From assembly GCF_042683125.1 (NCBI RefSeq), contig NZ_JBHUIY010000002.1:124001-188000 (forward strand): 64,000 bases of DNA. Direction: 5' to 3'. Below, piece by piece: positions 1-9,710 of this stretch. The notes beneath the pieces were generated by a model. It did not search any database. It saw nothing but the letters and a program-made list of their open reading frames with translations, and was not told the origin of the DNA. A program made the translations under genes and the position numbers. Each line of letters begins with the position of its first letter. Position 1 is the stretch's first letter. This DNA comes from Phaeospirillum tilakii. Its GTDB lineage: Bacteria > Pseudomonadota > Alphaproteobacteria > Rhodospirillales > Magnetospirillaceae.

Positions 1-2
1 CC

Positions 3-692
3 CCCACCTATGCCGAGCATGGCCGGGCCTGGGACGCCGCCGGCCATGCGGTGCGCCGCGCCGCCGATCCGGCCGGGGCGGATCCGGCCGGGGTGCTGGT
101 GGTGGTCAATCCCAACAATCCCGACGGCCGCCGGCTCGCCCCGGCGCAACTGGTCGAACTGGCCGGGCGGTTCGCCGCCGCCGGCGGGCTGGTGGTGGTG
201 GACGAGGCCTTCGCCGATCCGACCCCCGACCTGTCGCTGATCCCGCTGGCCCCGGCCGGAGCGGTGGTGTTGCGCTCGTTCGGCAAGTTCTACGGCCGGG
301 CCGGGCTGCGGCTGGGGCTGCTGGCCACCGTCGAGGCCGGGCTGGCCGAGGCGCTGGCGGCGCGGCTGGGGCCGTGGGCGGTGTCGGGGCCGGCGCTGGC
401 GGTCGGCGCCGCCGCCTATGGCGATGCCGCCTGGGCCGAGGCGACCCGCCACCGGCTGGCGGCGGATGCGGCGCGGCTGGCGGCGCGGCTGACGGCGGCG
501 GGGTTCGCCCCGGTCGGCGGCACCGATCTGTTCAGGCTGGTGGCCCATCCCCGCGCGGCAGAATGGTGGGAGCGGCTGGGGCGGCAGGGGATTCTGGTGC
601 GGGCGTTCGCCGACCGGCCCGACTGGCTGCGGTTCGGCCTGCCCGGCGACGCGGCCGGGTGGGCGCGGCTGGAGCGGGCGCTGGTGGGCTGA
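3..692 (+). CDS. cobC: Threonine-phosphate decarboxylase CobC, 5'-truncated by window edge
   Basis: PLP-dependent fold-type I aminotransferase-like enzyme that decarboxylates L-threonine-O-3-phosphate to aminopropanol phosphate for the cobalamin nucleotide loop. The reading frame is already open at base 3 (PTYAEHGRAWDAAGHAV...), so the N-terminal part lies outside the window. Visible family motifs are VVNPNNPDGR (substrate/PLP pocket), VVDEAFAD (aspartate that binds the pyridine nitrogen) and SFGKFYGRAGLRLG, which carries the Schiff-base lysine in the FGKFYG context typical of CobC and HisC. It stops with TGA just before a convergent gene. CobC rather than HisC is favoured by the YAEHxxAWxxAGH segment. 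The cobW/cobN genes 22 kb away show that the genome makes cobalamin. Confidence 0.85.
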   Translation, partial: PTYAEHGRAWDAAGHAVRRAADPAGADPAGVLVVVNPNNPDGRRLAPAQLVELAGRFAAAGGLVVVDEAFADPTPDLSLIPLAPAGAVVLRSFGKFYGRAGLRLGLLATVEAGLAEALAARLGPWAVSGPALAVGAAAYGDAAWAEATRHRLAADAARLAARLTAAGFAPVGGTDLFRLVAHPRAAEWWERLGRQGILVRAFADRPDWLRFGLPGDAAGWARLERALVG

Positions 693-702
693 TCCCGCCG
701 GC

Positions 703-1932
703 TCAGGGCGCGGTGGCGCCAGCGGCGTTGGGGTCGGCCTGGAGCTTGCGGCCGGTGCTGCGTTCGTATTTGTCGAGGCCGTTGGTCATCGCCGCGGCGA
801 ACCAGTCGTTGTTGCCGGCCGGGGCGGCGGTGGCGGCGCGCGGATCGGTGACGGTGCGGGGTGCGGGCGCGGCGGCGGGGGCCTTGACCGGCTCGGTGGT
901 GGCGGTCAGCGACGGGCCGCCGGTGACCGGGGTGGTGGCGCCGGCCTCGGACTGGGCCGAAACCATCGAGCCGGCCGCCGACGGGGCGATCAGGCTGGTC
1001 TGCGGCCGCTGGCCGGTGATCGGCAGGGCGGAATGGGCGCCGCTGCTCGACAGCGAGCCGGTGATCCGGGGCGGATCGCGGGTGGCGCTCGGCACCGTCC
1101 GCATCGGCATCTTCAGCGGCCGGGTGGAGGCCTCCGGGGTCAGCCGGGTCGGGTTGGCGGCGTCGCTGACGGTGGCGGCGGCGGGGCTGGCGGCGCCGTC
1201 GTTCTGGGCCACCTGGGCCGGGGCGGCGATCGGCGTGGTGGCCACCGTCGGACGCGGCGCGGCGGCCGGGGCCGTCGCCTCGCCGCCGATCAGGTTGTCG
1301 AGCAGGGCCATCCGGCCGCGCTCGCCGTTGCCGCCGGGGGGGGCGGTCCCGGTCCCGCCGCCGGGAGCGGCGGCGGAGGAGGAAGCCGATCCGTTGCCGG
1401 CGGCGCTGGTCGCGGCGCCGTCGGCGGCGGCCACGGTGGCGGCGGCGGTCGCCGTGCCGCCCGCGCTGGTGGCGGCCGGATCGGCCGGCTTGGCGGCGGC
1501 CAGCTTGGTGTCGCTGGCGGCGGCGTCATCCTTGAACAGGGCCAGGACATGGCCGCCGGCGGTGGCGCCGGTGCCTTCCTCCATCACGCAATTGACCGCG
1601 GCGCCGATCAGCCCGAGCGGGCCGCCGAACAGGGCACCGCCGACCAGCCGGGCGCCGACGCCGATCTTGTCGCCGGTTTCCTCGCGGTAGATGTCGCTGA
1701 CGAGGGGAATGTGCTGGAGCGGGTTGATGATGTCGAGCAGGTCGCTGAAGGACGGCCCGTCGTCGCCGTCGAACATCGGCAGGCCGTTGTCGCCGATCTG
1801 CCCGGCCGCCCGCGCGGTTTCCGCGTTTTCCGACGGCAGCACCGGCACCAGCGCTTCCACCGGGTTGTAGACCGGGGAGGACGTGGCGGCGGTCGACGCC
1901 GAAGGGGTCGGCGATGTGGCGGAAACCGACAT
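703..1932 (-). CDS. Alanine/proline-rich conserved hypothetical protein
   Basis: This 409-aa product has no catalytic motif I recognise. Residues 1-25 are Ser/Thr/Ala-rich. Residues about 55-110 form the only complex segment, including LDIINPLQHIPLVSDIY followed by a glycine-rich hydrophobic stretch GGALFGGPLGLIGAAVN that could insert in or lie on a membrane. The rest (about 125-409) is low-complexity Ala/Pro/Thr/Gly and probably disordered. The NPLQHIP...GGALFGGP block recurs, to my knowledge, in unannotated Rhodospirillales proteins. The ATG at 1932 is preceded by GAGGTG at good spacing. Codon use is high-GC like its neighbours. Function unknown; it converges on cobC with a 10-bp gap. Confidence 0.6.
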   Translation of the reverse strand: MSVSATSPTPSASTAATSSPVYNPVEALVPVLPSENAETARAAGQIGDNGLPMFDGDDGPSFSDLLDIINPLQHIPLVSDIYREETGDKIGVGARLVGGALFGGPLGLIGAAVNCVMEEGTGATAGGHVLALFKDDAAASDTKLAAAKPADPAATSAGGTATAAATVAAADGAATSAAGNGSASSSAAAPGGGTGTAPPGGNGERGRMALLDNLIGGEATAPAAAPRPTVATTPIAAPAQVAQNDGAASPAAATVSDAANPTRLTPEASTRPLKMPMRTVPSATRDPPRITGSLSSSGAHSALPITGQRPQTSLIAPSAAGSMVSAQSEAGATTPVTGGPSLTATTEPVKAPAAAPAPRTVTDPRAATAAPAGNNDWFAAAMTNGLDKYERSTGRKLQADPNAAGATAP

Positions 1933-2030
1933 GAGGCACCTCGGGAACGGGGTTGCCGGTTTTCAATGCATGGTCCGTGCCATGCTGTCGCCGCCGGAAA
2001 ACGCGCCACGGGACGCGGCGGGGCGGCGCT

Positions 2031-2066
2031 CCCCCGGCAGCGGCGCGCTACCGGGGGGCATTTTTT
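2031..2066 (+). terminator. Intrinsic terminator-like hairpin with T6 on the + strand
   Basis: CCCCCGGCAGC (2031-2041) pairs with GCTACCGGGGG (2047-2057), with one C/A mismatch and a 5-nt loop, and T6 follows at 2061-2066. The T-tract is only on the + strand, but both flanking genes are on the - strand, so this may end an unannotated + transcript. Confidence 0.45.
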
Positions 2067-2075
2067 ACCCGGTCG

Positions 2076-2624
2076 TTATTTCTTCTTGGCGGCCTTCTGG
2101 GCCTGGGCGCGATCGATCGCCTGCTGGATGATCTCGCCGGCCTTTTCCGGGCCGCCCCAGCCCTTGAGCTGGACCCACTTGCCGACTTCCAGGTCCTTGT
2201 AGTGGATGAAGAAGTGCTCGATCTGCTGGAGCAGGATCTTGGGCAGGTCCTCGTGGCTGGTGGCGCCGTCGTAATAGGGCAGCAGCTTGGAATGGGGCAC
2301 GGCCAGGATCTTTTCGTCCATGCCGCCCTCGTCCTCCATCAGCAGCACGCCGATCGGACGGCAGCGCATCACCGCGCCGACCGCCACCGGGGTGCGGCCG
2401 ACCACCATCACGTCGACCGGGTCGCCGTCGTCGGACAGGGTGTGCGGCACGAAGCCGTAATTGACCGGATAATACATCGCGGTATTGAGGAACCGGTCGA
2501 CGTACATCGCCCCCGATTCCTTGTCGATCTCGTACTTCACCGGGTTGCCGTTCAACGGGATCTCGACGATCACGTTGACGTCGCGGGGCGGGTTCTTGCC
2601 GATCGGAATCTTCTTGAGGTCCAT
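2076..2624 (-). CDS. ppa: Inorganic pyrophosphatase
   Basis: Soluble family I pyrophosphatase of 182 aa, the usual bacterial length. It hydrolyses cytosolic PPi to phosphate with Mg2+ and so pulls biosynthetic reactions forward. Family features are the N-terminal I-V-E-I-P substrate edge (about residues 19-23), KYEIDKESGAMYVDRFL, YYPVNYGFVPHTLSDDGDPVDVMV carrying the D-x-D-P-x-D metal-binding signature, and a C-terminal segment with HFF.HYKDLE and W. The start ATG at 2624 matches the usual MDLKKIPIGKNPP N-terminus. It appears monocistronic, between two genes with which it shares no function. Confidence 0.95.
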   Translation of the reverse strand: MDLKKIPIGKNPPRDVNVIVEIPLNGNPVKYEIDKESGAMYVDRFLNTAMYYPVNYGFVPHTLSDDGDPVDVMVVGRTPVAVGAVMRCRPIGVLLMEDEGGMDEKILAVPHSKLLPYYDGATSHEDLPKILLQQIEHFFIHYKDLEVGKWVQLKGWGGPEKAGEIIQQAIDRAQAQKAAKKK

Positions 2625-2838
2625 GGGTTTGGTCAGTCCTGATCTATGAAAGCGGTGTGCGGGCGCCGGCTGGGCGCCCCGGGACCGCGGGCCACGACCG
2701 TGCCCGGGGGGGTGCGGTCGCGAGGGAAAGGGCGGCGCGGCTGGCCGTGCCGCCGGAAGAATACGACCGGGGCAGGGCGAAACTCCCCGCTGTCCTGCCG
2801 CAGGTTGGGGCTGAGCATCGCTCGCCCGGGCTTTGGAT

Positions 2839-4176
2839 TCAACCCTCCTCGGTGGCGAGCGCGCGGGCGCGCCGGGCCAGCCAGGGCAGGATCAGCAGCG
2901 CCGGCAGGGTCGCCACCGTGGTCAGCAGGAAGAATTCGACCCAGCCGACCTGATCGGCCAGCCAGCCGCTGGTCGAGGCGAACAGGGTCCGCCCCACCGC
3001 GCTCAGCGACGACAGCAGCGCGTATTGGGTCGCGGTGTAGGCGGCGCTGCACAGGCCGGACAGGTACGTCACCAGCGCCGAGCCGGCCATCCCCGAGGTC
3101 AGGTTCTCGACCAGCACGCAGGCGGCCAGCGCGGCGATGTTGTGCCCGGCCATCGCCTGGACGACATAGGCGAGGTTGCCGAGCGATTGCAGCACGCCGA
3201 ACAGCAAGAGCGCCCGCATCACCCCCAGCCGGACCACCAGCGCGCCGCCGATCACCGTGCCGACGATGGTGGCGCTGAAGCCGAAGATCTTGCTGACCCA
3301 GGCGATTTCCTCGAGGCTGAAGCCGGTCTCGATGTAAAGCGGGGTGGCCATCGTCCCGGCCATCGCCTCGCCCAGCTTGTAGCCGACCACGAACAGCAGG
3401 ATGGCGATCCAGCCCGGCCGGGTCATGAAATCGGCGAACGGGCCGACCACCGCCGCATGCAGCCAGGCCAGCAGCCGCCCGAGCGGGCCCTGCAACCCGG
3501 GGCGGCGGGCCAGCAGGTCGGCGATGGCGCGTTCGCGCGCCAGGGTTTCGGGCGAGATCCGGGGGATCGGCTCGCGCCCGAACAGAAACACCGCCATGCC
3601 GAGGGTCAGCAGCCCGGCCATGGTGGCGTAGGCGGCGAACCAGCCCCAGGTCGAGGCGATCAGCAGCGCCCCCGCCCCCGACACCAGCATCGCCACCCGG
3701 TAGCCGACCTGGACCGCGCCGGCCCCCGGCCCCTGGGTGTCGGGGTCGAGCGTCTCGACCCGGAAGGCGTCGATCACCACGTCCTGGCTGGCCGACAGCA
3801 CCGCCACCGTCACCGCCAGCAGCGCGGTCAGGCCGATGTCGCCGACCGGGTCGCTCGACCCCAGCGCCAGCACCGCCGCGATCAGCAGGGTCTGGATCAG
3901 CAGCCCCCAGCCGCGCCGCCGCCCCAGCCGCCGGGTCAGCAGCGGCAGCGACAGCCGGTCGATCAAGGGCGCCCACAGGAATTTCAGCGCATAGGGGGTG
4001 CCGACCAGGGCGAAAGCGCCGATGGTCGCCCGCCCGATCCCCTCGGTCTTCAGCCAGGCCGACAGGGTGGAGAAGGTCAGCAGCAGCGGCAGGCCGCTGG
4101 CGAAACCAAGCACCAGCATCTGCAACACCCGCCGGTCCAGATAGGCGGCGAAAGCGGAGGACCAGCGTGGGGGCAT
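2839..4176 (-). CDS. ampG: AmpG-family muropeptide MFS permease
   Basis: Inner-membrane major facilitator protein of 445 aa with about 12 predicted membrane segments. It resembles AmpG, which imports GlcNAc-anhydroMurNAc peptides released by cell-wall turnover. Residues 15-100 show the family N-terminus: RRVLQMLVLGFASGLPLLLTF, then WLKTEGIG, then FLWAPLIDRLSLPLLTRRLGRRRGW, the loop-2-3 region typical of AmpG. The C-terminal half is more variable. ATG 4176 is divergent from the heat-shock dnaK promoter. The family call is firm; muropeptide specificity is inferred, since several AmpG paralogues in alphaproteobacteria are untested. Confidence 0.8.
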   Translation of the reverse strand: MPPRWSSAFAAYLDRRVLQMLVLGFASGLPLLLTFSTLSAWLKTEGIGRATIGAFALVGTPYALKFLWAPLIDRLSLPLLTRRLGRRRGWGLLIQTLLIAAVLALGSSDPVGDIGLTALLAVTVAVLSASQDVVIDAFRVETLDPDTQGPGAGAVQVGYRVAMLVSGAGALLIASTWGWFAAYATMAGLLTLGMAVFLFGREPIPRISPETLARERAIADLLARRPGLQGPLGRLLAWLHAAVVGPFADFMTRPGWIAILLFVVGYKLGEAMAGTMATPLYIETGFSLEEIAWVSKIFGFSATIVGTVIGGALVVRLGVMRALLLFGVLQSLGNLAYVVQAMAGHNIAALAACVLVENLTSGMAGSALVTYLSGLCSAAYTATQYALLSSLSAVGRTLFASTSGWLADQVGWVEFFLLTTVATLPALLILPWLARRARALATEEG

Positions 4177-4314
4177 CGGAGCGGGGGCCGGACTGGGGGG
4201 AGGATCCCGTTGTCATGCCAAGCCTCCCCGCCGCTGGCAAGACAAATCGCCCGTTTCGCCGCCGGCGGCGGTCCGCTCCGGTGCGGGCCGCGCCTCCGCC
4301 ATCATTTTGCCATG

Positions 4315-4345
4315 GTTGCACGCCTCCGCCCCCGCCCTATATAAG
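4315..4345 (+). promoter_or_regulatory. RpoH (sigma-32) type heat-shock promoter of dnaKJ
   Basis: GTTG at 4315-4318 is followed after exactly 17 bp by CCTATATAAG at 4336-4345. The latter matches the alphaproteobacterial heat-shock -10 consensus CYTATNTNNG fully, and the -35 differs by one base from CTTG. It lies 130 bp upstream of the dnaK ATG. No CIRCE inverted repeat was seen in the leader. Confidence 0.7.
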
Positions 4346-4474
4346 GCGGCGAGGGCAAGGGCCCACCGGCCTTTTCCCGAACGGATTTAAGCGATTCAAC
4401 CCGGAAGGGGGTCGCGGGGCGGCTGCCGCAGCCAGCAGGGCCCCGGGGATCTGCCGAGCAGGAATGAGGATGAC

Positions 4475-6388
<1,914 letters not shown>

Positions 6389-6406
6389 GCCGGTCTGAAC
6401 CACGAC

Positions 6407-6437
6407 GCGGCCGGCGGATTTCCGCCGGCCGCTTTTT
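6407..6437 (+). terminator. Strong intrinsic terminator between dnaK and dnaJ
   Basis: A perfect 12-bp inverted repeat, GCGGCCGGCGGA (6407-6418) and TCCGCCGGCCGC (6421-6432), has a 2-nt loop and is followed by TTTTT (6433-6437). It sits 18 bp after the dnaK stop, so it probably ends most dnaK transcripts and attenuates dnaJ. Confidence 0.85.
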
Positions 6438-6526
6438 CCGGCGGCGGCACGCTGGTCTTCCCCCCCGAGGCGGGCGGGACCAAGCGGGCCGCCCGCCTCG
6501 GCAGCTCCGGATAGCAAGCGAAGCGC

Positions 6527-7672
6527 ATGAGCAAGCAGGATTACTACGACCTTCTTGGCGTCGGGCGCGGCGCCTCGGCCGACGAGATCAAAAAGGCCTA
6601 TCGCAAGATGGCCATGAAATATCATCCCGATCGCAATCCGGGCGATGCCAAGGCCGAGCAGACGTTCAAGGAAATCAACGAGGCCTACGACGTCCTCAAG
6701 GACGAGCAGAAGCGGTCCGCCTATGACCGCTTCGGCCATGCCGCCTTCGAGCAGGGCGGTGGGCGCGGCGGGGCCAGCGATTTCGGCTTCGCCGCCGGTT
6801 TCGCCGACATCTTTGACGAGATGTTCGGCGAGATGATGGGCGGCGGCCGGCGCGGTCAGGCCTCCGGCCGCGGCGCCGATCTGCGCTACGACATGGAAAT
6901 CTCGCTCGAGGACGCCTTCGCCGGCAAGACCACCACCATCCGGGTGCCGTCCTCGGCGGTGTGCGAGGATTGCAAGGGCTCGGGCGGCCGCGACGGCGCC
7001 CAGCCGGTGACCTGCCCGACCTGCCACGGCCACGGCAAGGTGCGCAGCCAGCAAGGCTTCTTCACCATCGAGCGCGGCTGCCCGACCTGCCAGGGGCTGG
7101 GCCGGATCATCAAGGATCCGTGCCGCTCCTGCGGCGGCACCGGCCGGGTGCGCAAGGAAAAGTCGCTGTCGGTCACCATCCCGGCCGGAGTCGAGGAAGG
7201 CAACCGCATCCGCCTGTCGGGCGAGGGCGAGGCCGGCATGCGCGGCGCGCCGTCGGGCGACCTCTACATCTTCCTGTCGATCCGGCCCCATCGCCTGTTC
7301 CAGCGCGACGGCGCCAACATCTTCTGCCGGGTGCCGATCCCGATGGTGACGGCGGTGCTGGGCGGTACCATCGAGGTGCCGACCATCGATGGCGGCAAGG
7401 CCAAGGTGGCGATCCCCGAGGGCACCCAGACCGGCCACCAGTTCCGCCTGCGCGGCAAGGGGATGAGCGTGCTGCGCAGCGCGGCGCGCGGCGACATGTT
7501 CATCCAGGCCACGGTCGAGACCCCGGTCAACCTGACCCCGCGCCAGATCGAGCTGCTGCGCGAGTTCGAAAAGGCCGGCGAGGAGCGCAAGGGCGGCAAT
7601 TCGCCGGAAAGCCACGGCTTCTTCGCCCGGGTCAAGGAATTCTGGGAAGACCTCAAGGAGGGGGGATCCTGA
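6527..7672 (+). CDS. dnaJ: Chaperone protein DnaJ (Hsp40)
   Basis: DnaK co-chaperone of 381 aa, type A architecture. The J-domain (residues 1-70) carries the HPD motif at 33-35 that stimulates DnaK ATPase. A Gly/Phe-rich linker (about 75-120) follows. The zinc-binding domain has four CxxCxGxG repeats (CEDCKGSG from residue 146, CPTCHGHG, CPTCQGLG, CRSCGGTG). Two C-terminal substrate-binding beta domains complete it. Its TGA overlaps the CTG start of the next gene, which implies translational coupling. It is co-transcribed with dnaK through the intervening terminator, or uses an unseen promoter. Confidence 0.97.
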   Translation: MSKQDYYDLLGVGRGASADEIKKAYRKMAMKYHPDRNPGDAKAEQTFKEINEAYDVLKDEQKRSAYDRFGHAAFEQGGGRGGASDFGFAAGFADIFDEMFGEMMGGGRRGQASGRGADLRYDMEISLEDAFAGKTTTIRVPSSAVCEDCKGSGGRDGAQPVTCPTCHGHGKVRSQQGFFTIERGCPTCQGLGRIIKDPCRSCGGTGRVRKEKSLSVTIPAGVEEGNRIRLSGEGEAGMRGAPSGDLYIFLSIRPHRLFQRDGANIFCRVPIPMVTAVLGGTIEVPTIDGGKAKVAIPEGTQTGHQFRLRGKGMSVLRSAARGDMFIQATVETPVNLTPRQIELLREFEKAGEERKGGNSPESHGFFARVKEFWEDLKEGGS

Positions 7673-8283
7673 CGCTCCCCACGCCGCCCCGCCTGCTGCT
7701 GATCCTGCCCGATCCGTCGCTGGCGGCGGCGATCGCGCCCCACCTTGACCCGCCGATGGCGGTGACCTGCGTCGCCGACCCCGCCGCCGCCCTGGCGGCG
7801 GCCGGGGCGGCCGACCTGATCCTGATCGACGATGCCGTCGCCCCCGGCGCCTGCGCCACCCTGCGGGCCGCCGGGGTCGCTTTGCCGCTGGTGCTGCTGG
7901 CCCCCCCGGGCAGTGCCGATTCCGATGCCGACCTGCTGCTGGTCAAGCCGCTGCGTCTCGCCGGCCTCGGCGCCCGTCTCGCCGAGCTGCTGGCCCGGCC
8001 GGTGCTGGGCGGCTGGCGGCTCGATCCCGAGCGCCGGGTGCTGGCCGCCGGCCCCGACCGGGTGGTGCGCCTGACCGACAAGGAGGTGGCGATCCTGCTC
8101 CGCCTCGGCCGCGCCGCCGGCGCGGTGGTGGCGCGCGAGGAATTGCTGGCCGATGTCTGGGGCTATTCCACCGAGATCGACACCCATACCCTCGAAACCC
8201 ACATCTACCGCCTGCGGCGCAAGCTGGCCGACGAGGCCGCCGCCTGTCTGCTGACCGAACCTGGGGGGTATCGGTTGGTGTAA
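7669..8283 (+). CDS. Winged-helix (OmpR-type) response-regulator-like protein with CTG start
   Basis: This 204-aa product joins a receiver-like domain (about 1-105) to an OmpR/PhoB winged-helix DNA-binding domain (about 112-204; LTDKEVAILLRL, REELLADVWGY, DTHTLETHIYRLRRKL). A likely phospho-acceptor is D54 or D55 in LILIDDAV, and the conserved lysine is K93 in LLLVKP. However, the acidic pair normally near the N-terminus is reduced to one Asp (D15), so phosphorylation is uncertain. No ATG, GTG or TTG suits the start. AAGGAGG at 7655-7661 lies 7 nt before CTG 7669, which overlaps the dnaJ stop as CTGA. An ATG at 7756 would destroy the receiver domain. No sensor kinase gene is adjacent. Confidence 0.75.
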   Translation: MTLPTPPRLLLILPDPSLAAAIAPHLDPPMAVTCVADPAAALAAAGAADLILIDDAVAPGACATLRAAGVALPLVLLAPPGSADSDADLLLVKPLRLAGLGARLAELLARPVLGGWRLDPERRVLAAGPDRVVRLTDKEVAILLRLGRAAGAVVAREELLADVWGYSTEIDTHTLETHIYRLRRKLADEAAACLLTEPGGYRLV

Positions 8284-8328
8284 TGCGGGCTCTGCCCGCA
8301 CCCGCCAGGAGCCAGCGGCTCCTGGACC
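8284..8328 (-). repeat. Bipartite double-hairpin repeat, inverted copy
   Basis: GCGGGC-TCT-GCCCGC (8285-8299) is followed by CCAGGAGCC-AGC-GGCTCCTGG (8305-8325). It is the left arm of an inverted pair with 8365-8411 and abuts the stop of the response-regulator gene. Confidence 0.85.
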
Positions 8329-8364
8329 TGCTTCGATGGTCGGGGGCGTGAAGGACAAGGGAAT

Positions 8365-8411
8365 GGGATCCAAGGGCCTTGCGGCCCTTGGCGGGTCCGG
8401 GCGGAGCCCGG
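8365..8411 (+). repeat. Bipartite double-hairpin repeat
   Basis: CCAAGGGCC-TTGC-GGCCCTTGG (8370-8391), spacer CGGGT, then CCGGGC-GGA-GCCCGG (8397-8411). It ends 19 bp before the probable start of the SbcD-like gene. All in-frame canonical start codons of that gene lie within it. Confidence 0.85.
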
Positions 8412-9710
8412 GAAACAGGGGAGGGGATCATCGCGGCGTTTCGTTTCGTCCATGCGGCGGATCTGCACCTCGATTCACCGCTGCGTTCGCTGGCCCTGCG
8501 TGATCCCGACCTCGCCGCGCTGATCGGCAGCGCCACCCGGCAGGCGTTGGCGCGGATCGTCGATCTGTGTCTCGACGAGCAGGTCGATGCCCTGCTGCTG
8601 GCCGGCGATCTCTATGACGGCGACCAGACCTCGATGAAGACCGCCCGCTTCCTGGCCGACCAGCTCGGCCGGCTGGCGGCGGCGGGGATCCGCGTCTTCA
8701 TCGTGCGCGGCAACCATGACGCCGCGTCGCGGATCAGCCGCGAGCTGGTGTTGCCCGACAGCGTCAAGGTGTTCACCGGCCGGGCCGAGGCGGTGGTGAT
8801 CGAGCGCGGCCGGGGCGCCCGGCCGGTGGCGGTGCATGGGCTCAGCTTCGCCAAGCCGCAGGCGCCGGACAGTCTGCTGCCGCGCTACCGCGCGCCGCTG
8901 CCCGATACGATCAATCTCGGCCTGATGCATACCAGCCTGGGCGGCTCGCCCGGGCATGACCCTTACGCGCCCTGCCGGTTGGCCGATCTTCAGGCGACCG
9001 GGTTCGATTACTGGGCGCTCGGTCACATCCACCAGCGTTCGGTGGCCGAGGGGCGCACGACGGTGGTGATGGCCGGGATGCCGCAGGGGCGCGACGTCAA
9101 CGAGGCCGGGGCCAAGTCGGCGACCCTGGTGACCATCGGCGACGATGGCGCCGTCACCGTCGAGGAACGGGTTACCTGTCAGGCCCAGTTCGAGCGGGTG
9201 ACGCTCGACCTGTCCGGGATCGAGGATTGGGGCGATCTCGCCGCCGCGCTGGAACGGGGGCTGGGGCAGGCGCGCGACGGCCTCGCCGCGCCCCATCTGG
9301 TGGCGCGGCTGCGTCTCGGCGGGACGACCCCGCTGGCGTGGCGGATCCGGCGCGATCTCGATTTGCTGACCGAGGAGGCGCGGCGGCGGGCCGGGCTGGT
9401 CGGCGGCTGCTGGGTCGAGGCGGTCGAAACCACCTGCCGTCCGCCCGCCAGCGGCGGCGAGGATGAAACCGATCCGCTGTGCGAGCTGCGCCGCCTGATC
9501 GACGACGAAATCGCCGGGTCGGACGGCTTCGCCGCCGAGCTTGCCCGGCTGGCCGACGAATTGCGCGGCCCGCTGCCGGCGGAATGCCGCGACCTGTTCG
9601 GCGGGGACGCGGTGGCGGCTCGAGCCCGGCTGGCCGAACTGGCCGCCGAGGGGATCGACGAGGTGTTCGCCCATCTCGCCGGCGACGGCGCCAGCGGGGA
9701 GGAAGGCTGA
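8379..9710 (+). CDS. SbcD/YhaO-like DNA repair metallophosphoesterase
   Basis: Mn2+-dependent calcineurin-like nuclease subunit, probably the partner of the ATPase encoded next. Phosphoesterase motifs are HAADLHLDSP (metal ligands D and H), LLLAGDLYDGD, VRGNHD, and GHIHQR near the end of the catalytic domain. A variable C-terminal capping region follows. The conserved part begins at FRFVHAADLHLDSP (from about 8439). The in-frame TTG codons at 8379 and 8388 lie inside a repeat. The best Shine-Dalgarno (GGAGG, about 8420-8424) points to a rare ATC at 8430, so the N-terminus is uncertain. Its TGA overlaps the next ATG as TGATG. Confidence 0.85.
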   Translation: MRPLAGPGGARETGEGIIAAFRFVHAADLHLDSPLRSLALRDPDLAALIGSATRQALARIVDLCLDEQVDALLLAGDLYDGDQTSMKTARFLADQLGRLAAAGIRVFIVRGNHDAASRISRELVLPDSVKVFTGRAEAVVIERGRGARPVAVHGLSFAKPQAPDSLLPRYRAPLPDTINLGLMHTSLGGSPGHDPYAPCRLADLQATGFDYWALGHIHQRSVAEGRTTVVMAGMPQGRDVNEAGAKSATLVTIGDDGAVTVEERVTCQAQFERVTLDLSGIEDWGDLAAALERGLGQARDGLAAPHLVARLRLGGTTPLAWRIRRDLDLLTEEARRRAGLVGGCWVEAVETTCRPPASGGEDETDPLCELRRLIDDEIAGSDGFAAELARLADELRGPLPAECRDLFGGDAVAARARLAELAAEGIDEVFAHLAGDGASGEEG

